Shown here: positions 53,533 to 62,852 of the stretch, in pieces
Layout of the letters: the number at the start of each line of letters is the position of its first letter
Numbering within the stretch: the first letter of the stretch is position 1
Origin: an uncultured Roseobacter sp.
GTDB taxonomy: Bacteria; Pseudomonadota; Alphaproteobacteria; Rhodobacterales; Rhodobacteraceae
Assembly (NCBI RefSeq): GCF_947492555.1
Contig: NZ_CANLNE010000002.1
Span: 62,001 to 126,000 of the forward strand
Direction of reading: 5' to 3'
DNA: 64,000 nucleotides
Position numbers and translations under genes: made by a program
Notes under the pieces: generated by a model
The model's database searches: none
What the model was told of the DNA's origin: nothing
The model's input: only the letters and a program-made list of their open reading frames with translations

Positions 53533-54312
53533 TGCCCCTTCGATCTCCGAGGCTTCGATAAGCCGGCTGACGAACGTCCGGGCCTGTCGGGCCCAGTTGG
53601 TTTTTTCCAGTGCCAGTGCAATCCTGTCACGAACGACATCGAAAGGCAGGACCTCACCCTCGGCGCAGGCATCCAACCGGATGACATGATAACCGTTGCG
53701 CGTCAGCACCGGTGCTTTGGTGATCTCTCCCTCGGCCAAGGTACGCAAGGAGGACTCGAACTCCGGGACGGTGTCTCCGGGCCCAAGCTGTCCGAGGGCA
53801 CCCCCGGCGGCTTTCGAGCCACAATCACTTTCACGCGCGGCAAGCGCGGCAAATCCCGCCGAATCGTGAGCTGCACGGGTGGCAATGGCCTCGGCACGCG
53901 CCAATGCATGCTGTCGCCCCGCTTCGTCCCTGGGATCGCAGGCGCAGAGGATATGCGACACTTCCCACAAGGGGGGTGCCCGAAACCGAGACGGGTCCTT
54001 TTGCCATTCTGCGTGGACTTCCGCCTCGCTTGGCGGGTGCGTCTCAACTTCGGTTTCGAGAAGGCTCCGGATCAGGGCCTCCTCTTCTGTCTCAAACCGC
54101 CCCTTGCCGACCTCTCTTGGCACAGCAGAAACATTGCGGGACCGCGCCTCCTGCAACAAAAGGGTCCGGATGGCGACCGCGTCAGCGGCCTTGCGCCACG
54201 CGATACCCGGCTTGCCCCTCGGGGCGTCTTGGTTCTGCGTCTCTGCAGCGATCAAGGCATGGGGGACCTCTTCGCCGTTGACGACGAGATCGGGGAATAA
54301 TGCAGTTGTCAT
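53515..54312 (-). CDS. Parvulin-type peptidyl-prolyl isomerase of the nar operon
   Basis: 265 residues from ATG 54312, 5 nt after the narI stop. The C-terminal part is a rotamase domain: VSHILCACDPRDEAGRQHALARAEAI (about 129-154), GGALGQLGPGDTVPEFE, APVLTRNGYHVIRLD. The N-terminal half is helical, as in NifM/SurA-like chaperones. No signal peptide is present, so it should be cytosolic. It may help fold NarG/NarH, by analogy with NifM and NifH; that is inference. Confidence 0.85.
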   Translation of the reverse strand: MTTALFPDLVVNGEEVPHALIAAETQNQDAPRGKPGIAWRKAADAVAIRTLLLQEARSRNVSAVPREVGKGRFETEEEALIRSLLETEVETHPPSEAEVHAEWQKDPSRFRAPPLWEVSHILCACDPRDEAGRQHALARAEAIATRAAHDSAGFAALAARESDCGSKAAGGALGQLGPGDTVPEFESSLRTLAEGEITKAPVLTRNGYHVIRLDACAEGEVLPFDVVRDRIALALEKTNWARQARTFVSRLIEASEIEGADIGRA

Positions 54313-54317
54313 TGCAC

Positions 54318-55103
54318 CTACTCCGCTGGGGTTTGTGCGGCACCATCCTTTGGGCCGCTTTGGCGTCCCGCCGGCACTGCGCTGCGTTTGGGCAGAACAG
54401 TGCGCCGCCGGGATCGAACGAGTTGATATCCGGGGCGCAAGAGGAACCGGAACGGCGCCGCAAAGCCCGAAATCATGTGCACAAGCCGCGTGAACGGGAA
54501 CAGCATGGTAATCAAAAGCCCGAGGAAGATGTGCAGCTTGTAGAGCCAGTGAACATCCACGACCATCGCCCAGGCATTGAGGTTCCAGGTCACAATGCTC
54601 TGCGACCAAGTCATGAAGCGCACCATATCGGCACCGTCCATGTGTTGCAGAGTTTGGGTAATGGTCAAAAGCCCGATCACCAGCTGGAGCCAGATCAGCA
54701 CCATGATCAGGATATCCGCATGGCTTGATGTGACGCGGATCCGCGCATCAAAGAGCCGCCGGTGCAAAAGCATCGTACCCCCGATGAGGGCAGCAAGCCC
54801 GGCAGGGCCGCCAATCAGCACCGCCATCCATTGCTTCAGCCAATAGGGAATACCCAGCGCATCCAGCACCCAGACCGGGGTGAAAAGCCCAACGAGGTGA
54901 CCGAAAAACACAGTGATAATGCCAACGTGGAACAGAATGGAGCCCCAGATCAGTTGCTTGCGGCGCAACAGCTGGCTTGAGGAGCTCTTCCAGGTGAAAG
55001 GGTCACGTTCATAGCGGGCGATGGAGCCAACCACCAGAACCGCCAAGGCCACATAGGGCATGACACCGAAGATGATGAAGTCGATATCGAGATTGGGAAA
55101 CAT
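54318..55103 (-). CDS. narI: Respiratory nitrate reductase gamma subunit NarI
   Basis: 261 residues. Five transmembrane helices; the cytochrome b haem ligands are among His in SILFHVGIITVFFGHLVG and VHWLYKLHIFLGL. NarI takes electrons from quinol on the periplasmic side and passes them to NarH. The C-terminal 30 residues (basic, RSRRRTVLPKR) extend beyond the typical end. Lies 11 bp after narJ. Confidence 0.95.
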   Translation of the reverse strand: MFPNLDIDFIIFGVMPYVALAVLVVGSIARYERDPFTWKSSSSQLLRRKQLIWGSILFHVGIITVFFGHLVGLFTPVWVLDALGIPYWLKQWMAVLIGGPAGLAALIGGTMLLHRRLFDARIRVTSSHADILIMVLIWLQLVIGLLTITQTLQHMDGADMVRFMTWSQSIVTWNLNAWAMVVDVHWLYKLHIFLGLLITMLFPFTRLVHMISGFAAPFRFLLRPGYQLVRSRRRTVLPKRSAVPAGRQSGPKDGAAQTPAE

Positions 55104-55114
55104 GTGCTTGCCTC

Positions 55115-55840
55115 CTATTCGGCCACGTGATGCGGCGCGGGATTTACGGGCGAGACCGGGTCGATGCGTGCGAGCATGTCGCGCACTTGCGGACAGCCGG
55201 CGTTCGGGTCAGGGCCAAAGCGCACTTCGCTTTCCTCCCAGACCTCATCCAGGGCCTCGAGGTCGGTCGGATCGTCGTCAGGCTGCGCCAGCATTTCGGC
55301 CACCGCTTCCTGATCGGGCGTCACACCGGCCAGCTGCAAAAGGCTGGCGAACACGGCCGCATAGGGGTTTTCCCTCCGGACAAGCCGGGCGTTCAGTGCC
55401 TCAAAGATATGGGCCGCGTCCGCCAGAGTTTCCTGTACTTCCGCGCAGGGCCGCGTCGACAGGTATTCCAGAAGCACCGGCAGGTGATCGGGCAATTCAG
55501 AGGTAACAGGGTCGAAGCCGCCTGCCCTGTAGGTTTCGACCAGCGACACCATGGCCCCGCCCCGGTCCCGGCTTTCGCCGTGGACATGTTCGAAGAGGTT
55601 GAGCGACAGCGTGCGCGACCGGTCAAAGAGCATGACATATTGTTCTTCAAGGTCATAGATGTCGCGCCCACTCAGCTCCTCCAGGAGTGGGCGCAACCCC
55701 CGACGCGCTGCTGCTGTCAATCGCGTGTCCGAGGCCAGAACGGCGCTGATCTCGGGCATGGCATGCTGCAGCTCGCGTGTCGGGTAACTCAGGATAAGCG
55801 ACAGGGCTTTCAGGGGTCGGTCTTGGGGGTGGATAGTCAT
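55115..55840 (-). CDS. narJ: Nitrate reductase assembly chaperone NarJ
   Basis: 241 residues from ATG 55840, one base after the narH stop; the upstream open frame overlapping narH is ignored. TorD/NarJ-type helical protein: LKALSLILSYPTREL at the start, LFEHVHGESRDRGGAMVSL (the conserved region for binding NarG's N-terminus) and LPDHLPVLLEYLS. It holds apo-NarG until the molybdenum cofactor is inserted. Confidence 0.94.
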   Translation of the reverse strand: MTIHPQDRPLKALSLILSYPTRELQHAMPEISAVLASDTRLTAAARRGLRPLLEELSGRDIYDLEEQYVMLFDRSRTLSLNLFEHVHGESRDRGGAMVSLVETYRAGGFDPVTSELPDHLPVLLEYLSTRPCAEVQETLADAAHIFEALNARLVRRENPYAAVFASLLQLAGVTPDQEAVAEMLAQPDDDPTDLEALDEVWEESEVRFGPDPNAGCPQVRDMLARIDPVSPVNPAPHHVAE

Positions 55841-55841
55841 A

Positions 55842-57365
55842 TCACATCGCCTCCGTTGGCATTTTGAGAGGTTTCTTGGCACCGCCAAAGAGCGAGCCCT
55901 TGGACGACCCGGACGAACACCCGTTACTGTCGGTAAATCCGCAGCCCCCGCGCAGGTCATAGGCTTCCTCAACCTGTTCGCGGTGCGTTGTCGGGATGAC
56001 AAAGCGGTCTTCGTAGTCGGCGAGGGCCATGATCTTGTACATGTCCTCGATCACCCGACCACTCAGGCCGACACGGGCGGCGATTGCCTCATCAATGACG
56101 CCCTCAACGGTCTTGGACCGCATATAGGCGCGCATCGCCAACATCCGTTCCAATGCGCTGACCACAGGTGCCTCATCCCCGGCCGTTAGCATGTTGGCCA
56201 GATACCGCACCGGGATGCGCAGGTTGCGCACATCGGGCATCGCGCCATCCATGCCGATTGCCCCTGCCTCGGCGGCGTTCTGGATGGGCGACAGCGGCGG
56301 AATGTACCAGACCATCGGCAGCGTCCGGTATTCGGGATGCAGTGGGAAGGCGACTTTCCACTCCATCGCCATCTTCCAGATCGGACTTTCCTGTGCCGCC
56401 TTGATCCAATCCTCCGGGATACCGTCTGCTCGCGCGGTTTCGATTACCACGGGGTCATTGGGGTCAAGGAACACATCAAGCTGCGCGTCGTAGAGGTCTT
56501 TTTCATCCGCCACGCCTGCGGCGGTATCGATCTTGTCCGCGTCATAGAGCATGACGCCCAGATAACGGATGCGACCCACGCAGGTTTCCGAACAAACCGT
56601 GGGGTTGCCGCTCTCGATCCTCGGATAACAGAGCGTGCATTTCTCCGACTTTCCGGTCGACCAGTTGTAGTACACCTTCTTGTAGGGGCAGCCTGAAACA
56701 CACATACGCCAGCCGCGGCATTTTTCCTGGTCAATGAGGACAATGCCGTCTTCTTCGCGCTTGTAGATCGCCCCGGATGGGCAGGATGCAGCACATGCCG
56801 GGTTCAGGCAGTGCTCGCAGAGCCGCGGCAGATACATCATGAAGGTGTTTTCGTATTCTCCGTAAATTTCCTTCTGGATGCCTTCAAAGTTGTAATCCTC
56901 GGAGCGTTTAGAGAATTCACCACCCAGGATTTCCTCCCAGTTCGGCCCCTTCTCGATCTTTTCGATCCGTTCCCCGGTGATCTTGGAGCGGGGGCGCGCA
57001 GTGGGGAACGCCTCCAGCTCGGGCGCTGATTTCAGGTGGTCGTAATCGAAATCAAATGGCTCGTAGTAGTCGTCGATCTCGGGCAGATCGGGGTTGGCAA
57101 AGATTTTCGCCAGTATCCGCCATTTGCTGCCCTGTTTCGGCTGCAGCTTGCCCGATGCGCTGCGCTCCCAGCCGCCATTCCACCGTTTCTGGTTCTCCCA
57201 GTCGGTGGGATAGCCTGTCCCCGGTTTGGTTTCCACGTTGTTGAACCAAGCGTATTCAACGCCATCGCGGCTGGTCCAGACGTTCTTGCAGGTTACAGAA
57301 CAGGTGTGGCACCCAATGCATTTGTCGAGATTCAGCACCATGCCGATTTGTGCACGTACTCTCAT
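55842..57365 (-). CDS. narH: Respiratory nitrate reductase beta subunit NarH
   Basis: 507 residues. Four Cys groups for the iron-sulfur clusters: CIGCHTCSVTC (16-26), CEHCLNPACAASCPSGA, CRGWRMCVSGCPYKKVYYNW and CTLCYPRIESG...CSETCVGRIRYLG. The Trp in the third group (CRGWRMC) gives the [3Fe-4S] cluster. Transfers electrons from NarI to NarG. Its ATG overlaps the narG stop (ATGA). Confidence 0.97.
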   Translation of the reverse strand: MRVRAQIGMVLNLDKCIGCHTCSVTCKNVWTSRDGVEYAWFNNVETKPGTGYPTDWENQKRWNGGWERSASGKLQPKQGSKWRILAKIFANPDLPEIDDYYEPFDFDYDHLKSAPELEAFPTARPRSKITGERIEKIEKGPNWEEILGGEFSKRSEDYNFEGIQKEIYGEYENTFMMYLPRLCEHCLNPACAASCPSGAIYKREEDGIVLIDQEKCRGWRMCVSGCPYKKVYYNWSTGKSEKCTLCYPRIESGNPTVCSETCVGRIRYLGVMLYDADKIDTAAGVADEKDLYDAQLDVFLDPNDPVVIETARADGIPEDWIKAAQESPIWKMAMEWKVAFPLHPEYRTLPMVWYIPPLSPIQNAAEAGAIGMDGAMPDVRNLRIPVRYLANMLTAGDEAPVVSALERMLAMRAYMRSKTVEGVIDEAIAARVGLSGRVIEDMYKIMALADYEDRFVIPTTHREQVEEAYDLRGGCGFTDSNGCSSGSSKGSLFGGAKKPLKMPTEAM

Positions 57366-60300
57366 TCCGCTGCCTCCTGTGCAGGTGCTTTCCAGCTCTT
57401 TTCACGGTCGAGCCAGTCCACTTTTTTCATCTTTCTGACCACGACGAATTCGTCCCGGTTCGACCCTACGGTGCCGTAGTAGTTGAAGCCGTAGGATTGC
57501 TGGGCATAAGCGCCGATCATATGGGTCGGTTTCAGGATCGCGCGGGTGACAGAATTGTGGATGCCCCCGCGATGGCCGGTCTTTTCCGACCCCGGCGTGT
57601 TCACGATCTTTTCCTGAGCGTGATACATAAAGGTGGTCCCGTCCTTGATCCGCTGGCTCACCACCGCCCGCGCCGTCAGCGCGCCGTTACTGTTGTAAAG
57701 CTCGACCCAGTCGTTATCGACGATGCCCGCCGATTTCGCATCGTTCTCACTGATCCAGATCACCGGCCCGCCCCGGTTGAGCGTCAGCATCAAAAGGTTG
57801 TCGGTATAGGTGGAGTGGATGCCCCATTTCTGGTGGGGTGTGATGAAGTTCAGCACCAAATTATCGCCATCGTCCTGCACGTCCGCGGTGATGGTTTTCA
57901 AGTCCACCGGCGGGCGGTAAGACATGAAGCCCTCGCCAAAGGCGCGCATCCACAGGTGATCCTGATAGAGCTGTTGACGCCCGGTGAGGGTCCGCCAGGG
58001 GATCAGCTCATGCACGTTGGTGTAACCCGCATTGTAGCTGACTTTCTCGCTCTCGATGCCCGACCATGTAGGCGAAGAAATAATCTTGCGCGGTTGCGCC
58101 GCGATATCATGGAAGCGAATCTTCTGGTGGTGCTCGCCCTCGGCCAGATGCGCATGCGCGCGACCTGTGGCTTTGCCAAGCGCCTCCCAGGCCTTGACCG
58201 CGACGTTGCCGTTGGTTTCTGGCGCCAGCATCAGGATGACCTCGCAGGCGTCGATTGCGCTGTCGATCTTTGCTCGCCCGGCCGCGGCCCCGTCAAGTTG
58301 CACTCCGTTCAGATCAGCCAGGTTGTCGATCTCTTCCTGGGTGTTCCAGGCGATGCCCTTGCCGCCATTGCCGAGCTTGTCCATAAGCGGCCCAAGCGCG
58401 GTGAAGCGATCATAAATCGCCTCATAGTCACGTTCGACGGCCACATAGGCAGGGGCGGTCTTGCCCGGAATCAGTTCGCATTCGCCTTTCTTCCAGTCCT
58501 TGACCTGATCCTGCGCGATCTCTGCCGGGGTGTCGTGCAGGATCGGCAACGCAACGATATCGGTTTCCTTGCCCAGATAGCCGGGCACGATCTGCTGGAA
58601 CTTCTTGGCGATTGCCTTGAAGATTTCCCAATCCGACTTGCTTTCATAGGCCGGGTCCACTGCCGCTTGCAGCGGGTGGATGAACGGATGCATGTCGGAG
58701 GTGTTAAGGTCATCCTTTTCGTACCAACTGGCGGTTGGCAGTACGATGTCGGAATAGACGGCCGTGGTACTCATCCGGAAATCGATGGTCACCAGCAGGT
58801 CAAGCTTGCCGCGCGGACCCTCAGGATGCCATTTTGCTTCCTTGGGCAGCTGTGCGCCTTCTTCGCCCAGATCTTTGCCCATCACACCGTGGTCAGTGCC
58901 CAGGAGGTGTTTGAGAAAATACTCGTGTCCCTTGCCGCTGGACCCCAGAAGGTTGGAGCGCCAGACAAAGAGGTTGCGTGGCCAGTTGGCCGGGTTGTCC
59001 GGATCCTCGCAGGCCATTTCCAGATCACCGGATTTCAGAGTCTCCGCCACATAGGCGGGGATTTCCTTTTCCGCCGCTTTTGCCGCCTTCGCGACCTCCA
59101 GCGGGTTGGTCTTGAGCTGCGGCGCAGAGGGCAGCCATCCCATCCGTTCGGCGCGGATGTTATAATCGATCAGGTTGATGTCCCAATCGCCTTCCGGCGC
59201 GGTGGGTGACAGGATGTCACCGGCCCCGATGGTTTCATAGCGCCACTGATCGGTGTGTGCGTACCAGGCCGAAGTCGAATTCATATGCCTTGGCGGACGG
59301 CCCCAGTCGAGCGCGAAAGCCAGAGGCTGCCAGCCGGTTTGCGGGCGCAGTTTCTCCTGCCCCACGTAGTGCGCCCAGCCGCCGCCGGACTGTCCAACAC
59401 AGCCACACATCACCAGCATGTTGATGACACCGCGATAATTCATATCCATATGGAACCAGTGGTTCATCGCCGCGCCGATGATGATCATCGATTTGCCTTG
59501 GGTCTTTTCGGCGTTATCCGCAAATTCGCGGGCCACATGGATGATCTTGTCCGCGGGCACGCCGGTGATCTTTTCCGCCCAGGCCGGGGTGCCCGGCATG
59601 TCGTTGGCGTAATCCGAGGTGACCCAGTCGCCCCCCAGCCCACGGTCAAGCCCGTAGTTCGCACAGAAAAGATCAAACACGGTTGCGACGGCCATCTCGC
59701 CGTCCGCGGTCTTGACCTTCTTAATCGGGATGTTGCGGGTCAGCACATCGGGGTGATCCGCATCGGTGGCGAACTGACCGTAAGCCTGACCTCCAAAATA
59801 GGGGAAATCCACGCTCAGAACGTCGTCGTGGTCCTCTTCCAGCACAAAGCTCATCTTGAGCCGGGTGTCGGCTTCCTTCGCCCGCTCCTCAAGGTTCCAT
59901 TCGCCGTCCTCGCCCCAGCGGTATCCAACGGACCCATTGGGGGCGACGAAACCCTTCGACAGATCATCGAAGGCGACAGTTTTCCATTCGGGATTGTTGT
60001 CTTCGCCCAGCTTGCCGTCCAGATCATTCGCCCGCAGGAAGCGACCCGGCACAAGCCGCCCGTCCTTTTCATCTAGCTTCACCAGCATAGGGAAATCGGA
60101 ATACTTGCGGGTGTAGTCCTCGAAATACTCGGTCTGACGGTCGAGGTGGAATTCGCGCAGAATGACGTGACCAAACGCCATGGCAAGGGCCGCATCTGTG
60201 CCCTGCTTGGCGTTCAGCCACACATCCCCGAACTTCGCGGCCTCTGAATAGTCCGGACAGATTACGGCGGACTTGGTGCCTTTGTAGCGTGCTTCGGTAT

Positions 60301-61102
60301 AGAAATGCGCATCCGGTGTCCGGGTCTGCGGCACGTTCGAGCCCCAGATCAGCAGGTAGCCCGCATTGTACCAATCGGCACTTTCCGGCACGTCGGTCTG
60401 TTCGCCCCAGGTCATTGGTGAGGCAGGCGGAAGATCGCAGTACCAGTCGTAGAAAGACATGCAGACGCCGCCCATCAGGCTGAGATAGCGCGACCCTGCC
60501 GCATAGCTGACCATGGACATGGCCGGGATCGGTGAAAAGCCAAAGACGCGGTCGGGCCCGTACGTCTTTGCGGTATAGGCGTTGGCGGCTGCAGTGATCT
60601 CCGTCGCCTCATCCCATGTGGCGCGAACAAAGCCGCCCTTGCCCCGTGTTTCGACGTAAGAGGCGCGCAGGATCGGATCGGCCTGCAGCTTGGTCCAGGC
60701 CTCGATCGGTCCCATGGTTTCGCGCATCTTGCGCCAGACCTTCATCAGGCGGCCGCGCACCAGCGGGTTCTTCACCCGGTTCGCCGAATAGAGGTACCAG
60801 CTATAGGACGCCCCCCGTGCGCAACCACGTGGTTCATGGTTGGGCAGATCGGGCCGCGTGCGCGGGTAATCCGTCTGCTGGGTTTCCCAGGTCACGATCC
60901 CGGATTTGACGTAGATCTTCCAGCTGCACGACCCGGTGCAGTTCACACCGTGGGTCGACCGGACAACCTTGTCGTGACGCCAACGGTTTCTATAGGTGTC
61001 CTCCCAGGATCGGTCTTCGCGGGTAACCTGACCGTGGCTGTTGGAGAACTCTTCCAGCTTGTTGGAGTGGAGGAAGTTCAGTCTGTCAAGCAGGTGGCTC
61101 AT
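57362..61102 (-). CDS. narG: Respiratory nitrate reductase alpha subunit NarG
   Basis: 1246 residues, the standard NarG length. The FS0 [4Fe-4S] ligands are His51, Cys55, Cys59 and Cys94 (HGVNCTGSCSW ... PRGCARG). The Mo-coordinating Asp lies in YDWYCDLPPASPMTWGEQTD. C-terminal molybdopterin-dinucleotide-binding domain from about residue 1070. It reduces nitrate to nitrite at the bis-MGD site in the cytosol. The N-terminal helix is the NarJ-recognition region. Preceded by the nitrate transporter genes. Confidence 0.97.
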   Translation of the reverse strand: MSHLLDRLNFLHSNKLEEFSNSHGQVTREDRSWEDTYRNRWRHDKVVRSTHGVNCTGSCSWKIYVKSGIVTWETQQTDYPRTRPDLPNHEPRGCARGASYSWYLYSANRVKNPLVRGRLMKVWRKMRETMGPIEAWTKLQADPILRASYVETRGKGGFVRATWDEATEITAAANAYTAKTYGPDRVFGFSPIPAMSMVSYAAGSRYLSLMGGVCMSFYDWYCDLPPASPMTWGEQTDVPESADWYNAGYLLIWGSNVPQTRTPDAHFYTEARYKGTKSAVICPDYSEAAKFGDVWLNAKQGTDAALAMAFGHVILREFHLDRQTEYFEDYTRKYSDFPMLVKLDEKDGRLVPGRFLRANDLDGKLGEDNNPEWKTVAFDDLSKGFVAPNGSVGYRWGEDGEWNLEERAKEADTRLKMSFVLEEDHDDVLSVDFPYFGGQAYGQFATDADHPDVLTRNIPIKKVKTADGEMAVATVFDLFCANYGLDRGLGGDWVTSDYANDMPGTPAWAEKITGVPADKIIHVAREFADNAEKTQGKSMIIIGAAMNHWFHMDMNYRGVINMLVMCGCVGQSGGGWAHYVGQEKLRPQTGWQPLAFALDWGRPPRHMNSTSAWYAHTDQWRYETIGAGDILSPTAPEGDWDINLIDYNIRAERMGWLPSAPQLKTNPLEVAKAAKAAEKEIPAYVAETLKSGDLEMACEDPDNPANWPRNLFVWRSNLLGSSGKGHEYFLKHLLGTDHGVMGKDLGEEGAQLPKEAKWHPEGPRGKLDLLVTIDFRMSTTAVYSDIVLPTASWYEKDDLNTSDMHPFIHPLQAAVDPAYESKSDWEIFKAIAKKFQQIVPGYLGKETDIVALPILHDTPAEIAQDQVKDWKKGECELIPGKTAPAYVAVERDYEAIYDRFTALGPLMDKLGNGGKGIAWNTQEEIDNLADLNGVQLDGAAAGRAKIDSAIDACEVILMLAPETNGNVAVKAWEALGKATGRAHAHLAEGEHHQKIRFHDIAAQPRKIISSPTWSGIESEKVSYNAGYTNVHELIPWRTLTGRQQLYQDHLWMRAFGEGFMSYRPPVDLKTITADVQDDGDNLVLNFITPHQKWGIHSTYTDNLLMLTLNRGGPVIWISENDAKSAGIVDNDWVELYNSNGALTARAVVSQRIKDGTTFMYHAQEKIVNTPGSEKTGHRGGIHNSVTRAILKPTHMIGAYAQQSYGFNYYGTVGSNRDEFVVVRKMKKVDWLDREKSWKAPAQEAAE

Positions 61103-61170
61103 GTCTTTTGCTCCCTAAAGGGTATGAGGGGGACCTGCCCGGTGCGATCTCCGGGCAGGCAAAGATCGGA

Positions 61171-62778
61171 TCAGGGGTTCTTGATGTAGGCGTTCGGACG
61201 CAGGTAGAACCACCAGTTGATGGCGATGCAGACCATGTAGAAGACTGCAAAACCATAGAGGGCGTATTCCGGCGACCCTGCCTTCATTTGCTCGCCAAAG
61301 ATCTGTGGGATCAGGAAGGCCCCATAGGCGGCCACGGCGGAGGTCCAACCCAGCACCGGCCCGGCCTGTTCCTTGTTGAACGCCACGGCGATGGTCCGGA
61401 AAGTGGAGCCGTTGCCGATGCCGGTTGCTGCAAAGAGCAGCAAGAAGATCAGCAGGAAGGGCACGAAATATGCTTCCGGTGTCGCTGAGGCATAGGCCTG
61501 CTGCAGGATGTAGGCGAGTGCGAGCGCACAGCCGACCATCACGACAGAGATGATCTGGGTCACTTTCGCGCCCCCGGCCCGGTCGGCCCAGACCCCGCCC
61601 AGCGGACGGATCAACGCGCCGATAAACGGCCCCATCCAGGCGAACATCAAGGCAGAAGGCCCGTTCGGGTTCGCGGTATCATGAGTCATGACGCCATCGA
61701 CAACAAGGTGCTGGAACCCGAAGACCACTTTGATGGTCAGACCCATGGCCGCCGAATAGCCAATGAAGGACCCAAAGGTCATCACATAGATGATGGTCAT
61801 CGCCCAGGTGTGCTTGTTGCCAAATATCTTGTATTGGCGCGACAGGTTCTGGCCGACCTGACCGGGGATCATCCGCAGGGCGGCGACGGTCAGTACAATC
61901 ACGATGGGCAGGACGACCCATTTCGAGAGGCCAAAGCCGGACCCGCCCACGGACGCAGGCAGCATCAACCAGAGTCCGAACGCCGCCGCCACAAGGCCAA
62001 TGCCATACATAAACCCGATGATGCTGAAAGCACCGATGGGGCCGGGGATATTGGGACTGACGTGCTCATCCCGGATGTTGTTCATCCCGAACCACCCCAG
62101 GAAGGCCAGCGGCACAAGGGCCAGCAGCCAGACCAGACCGGCGTTGTGGATGTAGGTCTCGGTGCCCGCCGGGATTTTGCCGATCAGTGTGCCGGAGGTA
62201 TTCACCAACTCACGGCCCTCGCCGCCAAAGAGCGCGAAGGTCATCACCAAGGGGATCAATATCTGCATGGTGGTCACACCAAAGTTGCCCAGACCGGCGT
62301 TCATCCCCAGCGAATACCCCTGGATTTTCTTGGGGAAGAAAAATGAGATGTTGGACATGGAGGCTGCGAAGTTACCGCCGCCGATCCCGGAAAGAAGTGC
62401 CAGGACCTGATACTGCCAGAGCGGCGTGTCAGGGTTCTGCAGTGCGATGCCAGTGCCCGCAGCTGGGATCATCAAAAGTGCGGTGGTAAAGAAGATTGTA
62501 TTCCGTCCACCGGCGATCCGGATAAAGAAGGTCGCCGGAATACGCAGCGTGGCACCGGAAAGTCCGGCGATTGCGGTCAATGTGAAGAGCTGTGAGGTTT
62601 CAAACGGATAACCGAGGTTGATCATCTGAACAGTGATGATCCCCCAATAGAGCCAGACCGCAAAACCGCAGAGCAGCGACGGAATGGAAATCCACAGATT
62701 GCGGTTCGCAATCCCCTTGCCGGTGGCAGCCCAGAAGGCCTCGTCATCCGGCGTGTAGTTTCTAAGATCTTGTCCCAC
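61171..62778 (-). CDS. narK: NarK-type nitrate/nitrite transporter (second copy)
   Basis: 535 residues from a GTG at 62778 with AAGGAGA just upstream. An ATG at 62856 overlaps the preceding stop (ATGA) but would give a poor N-terminus. Twelve transmembrane helices. Nitrate signature motifs are GNFAASMSNISFFFPKKIQGYSLGMNAGLGNFG and, in the second half, AATGIGNGSTFRTIAVAFN. It resembles the NarK2 type (nitrate/nitrite antiporter). Adjacent to the other narK copy. Confidence 0.92.
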   Translation of the reverse strand: MGQDLRNYTPDDEAFWAATGKGIANRNLWISIPSLLCGFAVWLYWGIITVQMINLGYPFETSQLFTLTAIAGLSGATLRIPATFFIRIAGGRNTIFFTTALLMIPAAGTGIALQNPDTPLWQYQVLALLSGIGGGNFAASMSNISFFFPKKIQGYSLGMNAGLGNFGVTTMQILIPLVMTFALFGGEGRELVNTSGTLIGKIPAGTETYIHNAGLVWLLALVPLAFLGWFGMNNIRDEHVSPNIPGPIGAFSIIGFMYGIGLVAAAFGLWLMLPASVGGSGFGLSKWVVLPIVIVLTVAALRMIPGQVGQNLSRQYKIFGNKHTWAMTIIYVMTFGSFIGYSAAMGLTIKVVFGFQHLVVDGVMTHDTANPNGPSALMFAWMGPFIGALIRPLGGVWADRAGGAKVTQIISVVMVGCALALAYILQQAYASATPEAYFVPFLLIFLLLFAATGIGNGSTFRTIAVAFNKEQAGPVLGWTSAVAAYGAFLIPQIFGEQMKAGSPEYALYGFAVFYMVCIAINWWFYLRPNAYIKNP

Positions 62779-62852
62779 CTTGGTCTCCTTGGGATTCTGT
62801 AGTGCGTCAGTTTCTGAGGCGCGGCAGGCGGTTCCGACCGCGCCCGGTTGGA

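Noticed and set aside
57350-59209. 619-codon plus-strand frame
   Set aside because: Entirely antisense to narG; no domain, no ribosome site.
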